Assembly: GCF_019091455.1 (NCBI RefSeq)
Contig: NZ_JAGXJN010000014.1
Span: forward strand, 88,241 to 147,196
Length of the DNA stretch: 58,956 nt
DNA from: Chitinophaga sp. GbtcB8
GTDB taxonomy: Bacteria > Bacteroidota > Bacteroidia > Chitinophagales > Chitinophagaceae
Direction: 5' to 3'
The notes below the pieces were generated by a model that was not told where the DNA came from, searched no databases, and worked only from the letters and a program-made list of their open reading frames with translations. Made by a program: the position numbers and the translations under genes. Shown in pieces: positions 52,144 to 58,956 of this stretch. How positions within the stretch are numbered: position 1 is the stretch's first letter; every line of letters begins with the position of its first letter.

Positions 52144-52151
52144 TATATTTG
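52144..52151 (+). promoter_or_regulatory. Possible -7 box of the Rhs gene
   Basis: TATATTTG, a full TAnnTTTG match 56 bases before the chosen ATG. The -33 element is not clear (TTG at 52126-52128 is 15 bases away). Confidence 0.45.
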
Positions 52152-52207
52152 TATACTGTAGTTATTATTTCCTTTTACCCCGTACCGTTAACCTACAAGC
52201 CGAAGAC

Positions 52208-55200
52208 ATGCTCGTAAGCAACAAGCATTTTACGCCAGTTATAGGGTTGGATATCCATATCGTTATATTGTTTGGTTTTCCCATACCCTTGCCACACCCA
52301 TATATTGGATTTGTAGTAGATCCCATGGATTATATTCCTTTTATTGGCGCCACTACCAAGGTAAATCATGTGCCCCGCGGTAAAAGCGATACCAGCGGCA
52401 TCTTCATTATCCTTTTTCATATTCCCATGGGCGGGCCCTTTCTGCTGGCGCCCATGATAGGCCATGATTCTGTGAACTTTTTTGGCAGTAAGACCACCAA
52501 AGTGGAAGGAAACCTCTTCAGCCCTTCCGGCCATATGCTAATGACCTGTAATGATATTGGGATACCCTTATCACTGCAGCCGGGAAAAAAAATGAAACCC
52601 ATTCCCAGCATGTACCTGCCCACCTCGTTCTCCATCCCATTGTCTTTCGGCAAACCGGTAATGGTAGGCGGGCCCTATGTGCCGGATTGGGCGGGCGCTT
52701 TACTGAACCTGGTAATGAGCTTTGGCTTTGGCGCGCTCATGAAAGGTCTGGGCAAGGCGGGCAAAAAGGCGCTCACCAAGTTTAACCATGCGCTGAAAGG
52801 AAAAATAGGCAGCAATAAGCTGAGCAGGGCCTTGTGTAAAAAAGGTTTTGAACCGGTTGACCTGGTGCAGGGCATTGTAATTTATGATGGTACTGACTTT
52901 GAGCTGCCCGGCCCTATCCCGTTGGAATGGAGCCGCTCCTGGAACAGCGATAGTGCGTATACCGGTGTATTAGGCCATGGCACGCATTTTAACTATGACC
53001 TTCGTGTGCAGGAATTTGCTGCAGAAGACGCCACGGTTGTATTGCTGGGGGATGGCCGCAGCGCCGTGTTTGATCAATTGCCGTATGTGGGTAACCGTGA
53101 GTATAACCGGCATGAGAAACTAACGCTTACCCGTACTGACATCGGGGAATACGGGATGTTTGATCATACAGAACGTTTGTACTACAGCTTCCGTAAGCTG
53201 CATCCGCTGGATGAACAGTACCGTTTGTATTCCATTCGCAGTGAAGCGGGTTTTATGATCAGCTTTCACCACAACCATAAAGGCCAGCTGGTACAGGTAA
53301 TAGACAGCGCCGGCCGTCACCTGCATGTGGGTAATGACTCCGAAGGCCGTATGATCAGCGTAACGGCCAAACACCGGGGTACTGAACAGGTCATGATCCG
53401 TTATGCTTACAATGAAGCCGGCGACCTGTCAGAGATCACTGATGCGCTGAACCAAACCACCCGCATCCAGTACCGCAATCATTTAATGATAGCTAAAACC
53501 GACCGTAACGGCCAAAGTTTTTACTGGGAGTATGAACGAGCCGGTGCAAAGGCCCGCTGCGTGCACACCTGGGGCGATGGCGGGTTGCTGGAAGGCTGGC
53601 TGGAATACTTTCCGGAGAAGGGGTATAATATTATCACCAATGCTTTAGGCCACTCCACCACTTATTATTACACCCCTGATTTTGTGGTTACACAGATCAA
53701 AGACCCGTTGGGAAATTCGCAATTCCTTGAATACACGGAAGATTTTGAAATATACCGGGAGATAGATGAAGAAGCTAACGTTACCGGGTACACGTATGAT
53801 GAAAGAGGGAACCGTACGGGGATGATACAACCCGATGGCAGTACATATACATTCAGCTACGATGCGGAAGACCGGCTGGTATTGGCTACAGACCCGCAAG
53901 GCGCTGGGCGGACGTATATTTATTATAAGAAAGAAGAGCACAAGGGATTGCTGCATACGATCACAGAGGCAGACGGGGCAATTACGATCTTCAGGTATAA
54001 TAGGGAGAATTTGGTAAGCAGGGTGGAGGATGAGCACGAACGTAAAACGCTGATGACCTATGATCAAGACGGCAACCTGCAAACCCTAACATTGCCCAAT
54101 GGGAGTATTTCCAGCTGGGAGTATGATGCCTGGGGACATTGCATAAGATCGCGCAACCCTTTACACCAGGAGCAGCATTTTCATTATGATTCTCTTGGAC
54201 GCGCCACAGACGTAAGCCTGCCGGATGGGAATAATATCCGGCTGCAATACAATGCTTATGATGAAGTGTTGCAGCTTACCGATAAACAGCGTAATGTTCG
54301 TTTTGATTATACTCCGTTAGGCAGTTTGAGAATGAGGGAAGAGAACGGGAATAAGATCCATTTTGTTTACAATAAAGAAGAACAATTAACCGGATTAGTC
54401 AACGAGCATGGTGAAATGTATCGTTTTTTCCGGAATAACCGTGGGGACATTATACAGGAAACAGCCTTTGATGGTCTGGTACGCCACTATGAACGGGACA
54501 CTGCCGGAAAGATCATTAAAGTGCAACGCCCTGGCAAACGCTGGACAGAATTTGAATACGATTATAACGGGCGGCTTACCCGCGCTGAATATAGCGACGG
54601 CAGCTGGCAAACGTATAGCTATGACCGTGGCGGGCAGCTGACGGAAGCAGTGAATGAGCATAGTACGGTTAAATTTCAGCGGGACATAAAAGGCCGTATA
54701 ATACAGGAATGGCAAAATGGTTATACCGTAAACAGCGTTTATGATAAACGCGGACAGCGCAGCAAGGTACAAAGCAGCCTGGGTGCGCAAATACAGCTAC
54801 AGTACAGTACTACCGGGGAAATGACTGATATACACGCACAGGCAGCCGGCATGGATACGCCCTGGGCCGCGCATCTTGAACATAACCTGTTAGGGCTGGA
54901 GATAGAACGTACTTTACCCGGTGGCGTTAAAAGCAGCTGGACGTATGATAGATCCGGTATGCCGGAAAGCCACACCATTAATGCAAATGAACGCTGCACC
55001 CGGCGTAAGCACTATCGTTGGGATGCCAATCAGCGGCTGAAACAGATCATTAACGGGGTTAGCAACGGTACTGTTAAATTCGGTCATGACGATATTGGTA
55101 ACCTGGCCTGGGCGCAGTATGAAGATGGCGCCTTTGATTACCGGCTGCCGGATAAGGTGGGCAATCTATATACAACACCCGAGCGTAAAGACCGCAAATA

Positions 55201-56326
55201 TGGACCTGGTGGGAAGCTGCTGGAAACCCCTGATGCAAGGTTTATTTATGATGAGGAAGGCAACCTGGTTAAAAAGTTGGTCAATACTTCCGTTGGAACA
55301 GCCTGGGAATACGAATGGTATGGGAACGGCATGCTGAAAAAAGCAATACGTCCTGATGGGAAGCCGGTAGTATTCCACTATGATCCACTGGGCCGCCGCA
55401 TTGAAAAACAATTTAACGGACAGCTTACCCGCTTTGTATGGGATGGTAATGTGCCTTTGCATGAGTGGAGCTATCCTGTAAAAGATAAGCCGGTTATTAC
55501 TATTGATGAACTGGGGGACATTCAGCAAAGTCATCCCGAACCGGTACCGGCTGAAACGCTGGCTACCTGGGTGTTTGAAGCAGGGACTTTTATTCCGGCC
55601 GCTAAATTGATACAAGGAAAACAATATTCTATTATCACCGATCACCTGGGCACGCCTTGTGAAGCGTATGATGAGGCAGGAAAACAGATATGGAGCTGTG
55701 AGTTGGATATTTATGGCAAGGTGCGTAAGTTAGCGGGTGACCGTACCTTAGTGCCTTTCCGCTATCCAGGACAGTATGAGGATGCGGAAACCGGTTTGTA
55801 TTATAACCGGTTCCGGTATTATAGTCCGGATGAAGGGATGTATATGAGCCAGGATCCGGTGGGGTTATCCGGTGGATGGTCTTTCTATAATTATGTAACC
55901 GATCCGAACGTTTTTATAGATGTATTTGGATTTGTGCAGGAAGTGATCCGTACCATGAGCCAGGCAGAAAAGGATCTGACGGTAGATAATAAAGGATTGG
56001 TGAGAGGCCCCAATAATTCAAGAGGGGCCAAGTGGGTATCTGTAGGAGAAACATATGATACGGCTAAGAAATCAGATTATAAAGTAGTATTCCATACAGA
56101 TGATAGCGTAAATGATTTCTTAAAAACCAATACGCTGGATTATGAAGATATGGTAGGTGGTGAAAGCAAGCATACGGATAAAATACTGACGAAGAGTAAT
56201 GAAAGAGGTGCATTTGGCATAGGCGTGGATAGAATGGAAGGGTTTAATGAAAAGATCCAGAAGATAGAAGTGTTTAAGAAAGAGAAGGGGAAATGGGTTA
56301 AAAAGCAGACAATAAAGTGTAAGTAA
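52208..56326 (+). CDS. Rhs polymorphic-toxin protein with PAAR-like N terminus and unknown C-terminal tip
   Basis: A 1372-residue Rhs protein. The start is put at MLVSNKHF because the frame further upstream runs through the nusG terminator. The N-terminal 120 residues (HFTPVIGLDIHIV, SGHMLMTCNDIG) look PAAR-like, typical of proteins loaded on a type VI or contractile injection spike. Then comes an amphipathic stretch, a DUF6531-like region (GDGRSAVFDQLPYV) and many YD repeats (GRLTRAEYSDGS, YDPLGRRIEKQF). The core ends with DPVGLSGGWSFYNYV near residue 1216, the site where Rhs proteins cut off their tip. The last ~128 residues (from about 1244; contains KHTDKILTKSNERGAFGIG) are the variable toxin region; no toxin family was recognised. 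Confidence 0.88.
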   Translation: MLVSNKHFTPVIGLDIHIVILFGFPIPLPHPYIGFVVDPMDYIPFIGATTKVNHVPRGKSDTSGIFIILFHIPMGGPFLLAPMIGHDSVNFFGSKTTKVEGNLFSPSGHMLMTCNDIGIPLSLQPGKKMKPIPSMYLPTSFSIPLSFGKPVMVGGPYVPDWAGALLNLVMSFGFGALMKGLGKAGKKALTKFNHALKGKIGSNKLSRALCKKGFEPVDLVQGIVIYDGTDFELPGPIPLEWSRSWNSDSAYTGVLGHGTHFNYDLRVQEFAAEDATVVLLGDGRSAVFDQLPYVGNREYNRHEKLTLTRTDIGEYGMFDHTERLYYSFRKLHPLDEQYRLYSIRSEAGFMISFHHNHKGQLVQVIDSAGRHLHVGNDSEGRMISVTAKHRGTEQVMIRYAYNEAGDLSEITDALNQTTRIQYRNHLMIAKTDRNGQSFYWEYERAGAKARCVHTWGDGGLLEGWLEYFPEKGYNIITNALGHSTTYYYTPDFVVTQIKDPLGNSQFLEYTEDFEIYREIDEEANVTGYTYDERGNRTGMIQPDGSTYTFSYDAEDRLVLATDPQGAGRTYIYYKKEEHKGLLHTITEADGAITIFRYNRENLVSRVEDEHERKTLMTYDQDGNLQTLTLPNGSISSWEYDAWGHCIRSRNPLHQEQHFHYDSLGRATDVSLPDGNNIRLQYNAYDEVLQLTDKQRNVRFDYTPLGSLRMREENGNKIHFVYNKEEQLTGLVNEHGEMYRFFRNNRGDIIQETAFDGLVRHYERDTAGKIIKVQRPGKRWTEFEYDYNGRLTRAEYSDGSWQTYSYDRGGQLTEAVNEHSTVKFQRDIKGRIIQEWQNGYTVNSVYDKRGQRSKVQSSLGAQIQLQYSTTGEMTDIHAQAAGMDTPWAAHLEHNLLGLEIERTLPGGVKSSWTYDRSGMPESHTINANERCTRRKHYRWDANQRLKQIINGVSNGTVKFGHDDIGNLAWAQYEDGAFDYRLPDKVGNLYTTPERKDRKYGPGGKLLETPDARFIYDEEGNLVKKLVNTSVGTAWEYEWYGNGMLKKAIRPDGKPVVFHYDPLGRRIEKQFNGQLTRFVWDGNVPLHEWSYPVKDKPVITIDELGDIQQSHPEPVPAETLATWVFEAGTFIPAAKLIQGKQYSIITDHLGTPCEAYDEAGKQIWSCELDIYGKVRKLAGDRTLVPFRYPGQYEDAETGLYYNRFRYYSPDEGMYMSQDPVGLSGGWSFYNYVTDPNVFIDVFGFVQEVIRTMSQAEKDLTVDNKGLVRGPNNSRGAKWVSVGETYDTAKKSDYKVVFHTDDSVNDFLKTNTLDYEDMVGGESKHTDKILTKSNERGAFGIGVDRMEGFNEKIQKIEVFKKEKGKWVKKQTIKCK

Positions 56327-56338
56327 AAAAAGCTGTTA

Positions 56339-57475
56339 ATGGAACCTAATATCAAAGAACTGTTGTTTTACAGGGATAAAAGAGCAACCGGTATCCGGGA
56401 AGAACTGTCAACCAGTGATAACCTGTTAATTAATAAAAAACAAAAAGGAAGCTTCGCATACTATTTTAAAGATGCTCCGGATATTGCTATAGATGATTTT
56501 ATATCTGCTGAACTATATGATGAAGTAGCCGAATTTTCCCAGGATGATTCTTTTAATGATCTTCTTTTCTTAACTGAAATATTACTGGATGTATTGAAGT
56601 ATAGTAAAAAACCTTCTGTTATTAACAGAAGGCTGAAGCTGTTTTGCTTCAAGAATATGATGTTTCAGAATGAGCATATTACTGCAGGCCAAAATGAGAA
56701 CGATCGTGAAGATCTGTTCCGGTTCTTTTTATTTTTTCATCCCTGTGGAGAAGATTTTATAACATCTTTTTCATTCAAAAATGGAGAACCTTTTTACAAG
56801 GAGAAAGCTATTAATCTTTATGAGCAGATCAATTCCCTTTTTGATGTGATCATGAATAACAAAGCCCGTTTTGTTGCCTTAAACGAATTTACTGAACCGG
56901 CCTTGTCTATAAGCCGGGATATTACGTTAACACTGCTGCAAAGCATATTGCATCCTACAAAGCAGGCAGTTTTTGTTGAAGAGGGTAGCAGGCCGGATCT
57001 GCTGACAAAAATTTTCTCTGAACCTCATATTTTCTTTGACCTTTATCAGCATGACCAGAAAAAATTCTTCCGGCTGTTGGAAGAAAATATAGACCAGTAT
57101 ATTGTAAAGAGCTGGGATGATGATGCAAAAGTACAGGCATCCGTATATTACGGCTCTGCTAAAAATGATGCGATTGAGAGCTATTTTGACCGGCCTTCCA
57201 GGTTATTCCCCAAAAAGAAATACCTGGTAGAGTTTTTTATAGACCTGTATGTTTTTTATATGCTCCGGCAGCCGGCAGAGCTGGAAAGCATGATCACCTT
57301 TTTTGCTGACAAACCCCGTGTACAAGTAAAAATGATTGCTATTCTTTTTTCGCATCCTTTTTATAATGGAGAAGCCAAACTGAAGCTTGTACAGTCTGGA
57401 AGGGATACTTTATTACCACATGGTTTTTGGACTGAACGGTTGAAAAAAATGAAAGACAACGTAACGAAGTCATAA
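56339..57475 (+). CDS. Candidate cognate immunity protein of the Rhs tip
   Basis: A 378-residue, likely cytoplasmic, helix-rich protein without signal peptide or known motif, starting 12 bases after the Rhs stop. Immunity genes stand directly behind Rhs tips, so position suggests the role, but the length is large for an immunity protein. Features: an acidic N-terminal half (DDFISAELYDEVAEF) and alternating aromatic/charged helices. AT content is higher than in the Rhs core, as is usual for exchangeable tips. Confidence 0.7.
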   Translation: MEPNIKELLFYRDKRATGIREELSTSDNLLINKKQKGSFAYYFKDAPDIAIDDFISAELYDEVAEFSQDDSFNDLLFLTEILLDVLKYSKKPSVINRRLKLFCFKNMMFQNEHITAGQNENDREDLFRFFLFFHPCGEDFITSFSFKNGEPFYKEKAINLYEQINSLFDVIMNNKARFVALNEFTEPALSISRDITLTLLQSILHPTKQAVFVEEGSRPDLLTKIFSEPHIFFDLYQHDQKKFFRLLEENIDQYIVKSWDDDAKVQASVYYGSAKNDAIESYFDRPSRLFPKKKYLVEFFIDLYVFYMLRQPAELESMITFFADKPRVQVKMIAILFSHPFYNGEAKLKLVQSGRDTLLPHGFWTERLKKMKDNVTKS

Positions 57476-57479
57476 CATA

Positions 57480-57536
57480 ATGATAGTATTAACCAGAAAA
57501 GAAGCACTTACCCTACATGTATATAAAAACATATGA
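57480..57536 (+). pseudogene. Truncated copy of the start of a CPCC-type immunity gene
   Basis: Reads MIVLTRKEALTL then departs and stops after 18 codons. The first 12 codons match the start of the gene at 58343 (MIILTRKEALTL), also at base level. The stop overlaps the ATG of the next gene by ATGA. Confidence 0.7.
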
Positions 57537-57874
57537 AAGAATCATTAAAACAATATGTTGAATATGTAGAATCAGAAGATGAATTTTCTTACAAAGTAAG
57601 AATGGAAAGAGAATGGGATGATGATGAATACCAACGATTTATAACCATGCTACTGGCTGTAATTGATGATTATAAGAATACGGACCTGATGCCGATACCA
57701 GTGATGCTGTTCTTTACTTCTCAATTAAATTACCTGGTAGGTACAATTTCGCACCCCGACTTTTTTAATAATACTACCAAAGAATATGAAGGGCTTGTAA
57801 ATACAAGGAAGGCAGAATTACTGGGATTACAGAAAAGGTTTTTTTCCGGTGAGCTATTGATTAAAACTAATTGA
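57533..57874 (+). CDS. Small hypothetical protein in the Rhs array
   Basis: A 113-residue acidic, probably cytoplasmic protein (MKESLKQYVEYVESEDEF), no recognised family. Its place between the immunity candidate and the CPCC remnant, and the overlap with the truncated start at 57480, suggest another spare immunity gene. Confidence 0.65.
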   Translation: MKESLKQYVEYVESEDEFSYKVRMEREWDDDEYQRFITMLLAVIDDYKNTDLMPIPVMLFFTSQLNYLVGTISHPDFFNNTTKEYEGLVNTRKAELLGLQKRFFSGELLIKTN

Positions 57875-57914
57875 TGATGGTTGTAGAATAATAAGAATAA
57901 TTCCATTGAAGATT

Positions 57915-58280
57915 ATGAGTGAACGACATTTAAGTATTATACTATTGGAAGATGTAGCATTTAAAATGTTAGTTCATAAGGTAGGAAAAACCTTTAATAT
58001 TTCCTTGCCTTATAAAAATATAAAAGGTCGTTTTATCGCAGAGGGGTGTACAGCCAATTATAAGATTTCTGTTATTGACAGGATAGACGACCTTAGTGAT
58101 GAACTGTGTGATGAGCATCACGTATTAAATGTCACCGTCACTTTTAACAATCCCCTTCACCTTGAAAAAATAGAAAATGAGATCAAATCAAAACTGGGGA
58201 AAGAAAATATAAAGTGGGAAAGCGGCATTTGGTCTAAAACCACAGCGGATGAAACTTATAGAAAGATCTACCCGGATTAA
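57915..58280 (+). CDS. Small hypothetical protein in the Rhs array
   Basis: A 121-residue protein with mixed charge (MSERHLSIILLEDVAFKMLV), containing a central GRFIAEGCTANYKISVIDRI and a final basic stretch. No family recognised. The ATG at 57915 is preferred over the in-frame TTG at 57906. Possible orphan immunity gene. Confidence 0.65.
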   Translation: MSERHLSIILLEDVAFKMLVHKVGKTFNISLPYKNIKGRFIAEGCTANYKISVIDRIDDLSDELCDEHHVLNVTVTFNNPLHLEKIENEIKSKLGKENIKWESGIWSKTTADETYRKIYPD

Positions 58281-58342
58281 ACAGCGTTATGTAATTGCAG
58301 GGAGATAATGTAATTATTGGGGAAAGATAATTTTTATGGGCT

Positions 58343-58816
58343 ATGATAATATTGACCAGAAAAGAAGCATTAACGCTACTATCTCTTCATTTTTTGCTAA
58401 AGCTAACGGATGAAGAAAGGGAAAATGTTCTATTGGATATGGTAAAAGACTTTGATGGAAGTAATGCAGCTTCTGCAGCCAATAATGAACAGATCTTAGC
58501 CTACTATAATGAAATTAATATTGGAGTAAGAAACGACTTTCTTTCCCAGGAGATATTAGAGATAACCGGTATTAAGGTTCATGTGGAAGGGTTGGGAAGA
58601 AGAATTGCACAAATGCCCTTGCTGCGGGCTCAAAACACTTAAACAAAAGGTGAGTATGAGATCTGCCGGGTGTGCAAATGGGAAGATGATGGCAATCGTG
58701 AACCTGGCAACTACAGCGGCGCAAACAGGAAAACTCTTAGTGAAGCATCAAAAATATTTAATGAGAAAAGGACCGCGCATCCCGATGAAAAGCACTATAG
58801 GGCTTTCCGGGAATAA
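58343..58816 (+). pseudogene. CPCC-family immunity-like gene broken by two frameshifts
   Basis: The N-terminal part MIILTRKEALTLLSLHFLL... (frame of 58343) is intact to about residue 80. Then the conserved cysteine-rich domain continues in the next frame (HKCPCCGLKTLKQK), and after a further one-base shift near 58650 in the third frame (GEYEICRVCKWEDDGN ... EKHYRAFRE) to the stop at 58814-58816. Together these make the CPCC Cys-x-Cys-Cys plus C-x-x-C layout of a known group of small proteins found in Rhs/toxin arrays. Either the gene has decayed or the sequence has errors. Confidence 0.75.
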
Positions 58817-58848
58817 TTCCATTAAGTAAAGAAGCGGCGGAAATGTTT

Positions 58849-58956
58849 GCTACCTGGGTGTTTGAAGAAGGAATCTTTCGAGACTATTACAAAAAGTGTG
58901 TCAGTAAAAAGTTGATTAACTTTAAACTGACCATATGGAAAAGCAAAACTTTGATT
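58849..58956 (+). other. Rhs-core echo near the right edge
   Basis: GCTACCTGGGTGTTTGAAG (58849-58867) is identical to 55562-55580 inside the Rhs gene, and the reading continues FATWVFEEGIF versus ATWVFEAGTF. The frame stays open to the window end (RDYYKKCVSKK and so on) but diverges from the core. It may be a leftover Rhs tip joint. Confidence 0.5.

Overview
The window looks like a chromosomal segment of a member of the Bacteroidota, most probably Chitinophagaceae (Chitinophaga-like). The evidence is indirect but consistent: promoters of the form TTTG-N19/20-TAnnTTTG, almost no Shine-Dalgarno sequences, a type III glutamine synthetase, a type IX secretion plug-domain protein, a PafA-type phosphatase, a TamA-like lipoprotein beta-barrel, an alpha-oxoamine synthase of the sphingolipid type, and intergenic spacers filled with short word-like inverted repeats. 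No CRISPR array, prophage or insertion sequence is visible.

Layout. 1-4.3 kb: transport genes (partial APC permease, dicarboxylate symporter, DedA, MFS) and a MarR regulator. 4.4-8.8 kb: malate dehydrogenase, a secreted thioredoxin-like protein, and an efp-accB-accC group that starts fatty acid synthesis. 8.8-13.4 kb: a GH43 glycosidase, a small Spy-like protein and glutamine synthetase III. 13.9-34.6 kb: housekeeping and envelope genes, including purL, an alpha-oxoamine synthase, a PafA phosphatase, enoyl-CoA hydratase, a TPR protein, a phosphosulfolactate-synthase-like protein, aroE, truB, a TamA-like barrel, an rRNA/tRNA methyltransferase, a LolC-like permease, a DUF5103 plug protein and NDH-2. 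34.6-36.5 kb: a purine-rich tandem repeat, a transaldolase/FSA gene and the signal recognition particle RNA. 36.5-44 kb: a membrane/stress cluster RDD-RDD-SpoIIM-DUF4129-DUF4350-MoxR-DUF58, in which moxR carries an in-frame stop. 44-48.7 kb: nitronate monooxygenase, riboflavin synthase, rpsU, xerC and hpf.

48.7-52.1 kb is the classic translation operon tRNA-Thr/Tyr/Gly/Thr-tuf-tRNA-Trp-secE-nusG, with two consensus promoters in front and a run of three degenerate tRNA-like sequences between the last tRNA-Thr and tuf. The ribosomal protein genes rplKAJL and rpoBC that normally follow nusG are not present in the window. Instead, from 52.2 kb to the right edge there is an Rhs polymorphic-toxin locus: a 1372-residue PAAR-like/Rhs protein with an unrecognised C-terminal tip, an adjacent candidate immunity gene, two further small genes, a broken CPCC-family immunity-like gene, a truncated second copy of its start, and an echo of the Rhs core.

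The most interesting points are the tRNA-like cluster in front of tuf, the nonsense codon in moxR, the decaying Rhs toxin/immunity array at a normally conserved ribosomal locus, the arginine-type elongation factor P, and the Shine-Dalgarno sequence retained only in front of rpsU. All functional assignments rest on reading motifs by eye; no database search was possible.
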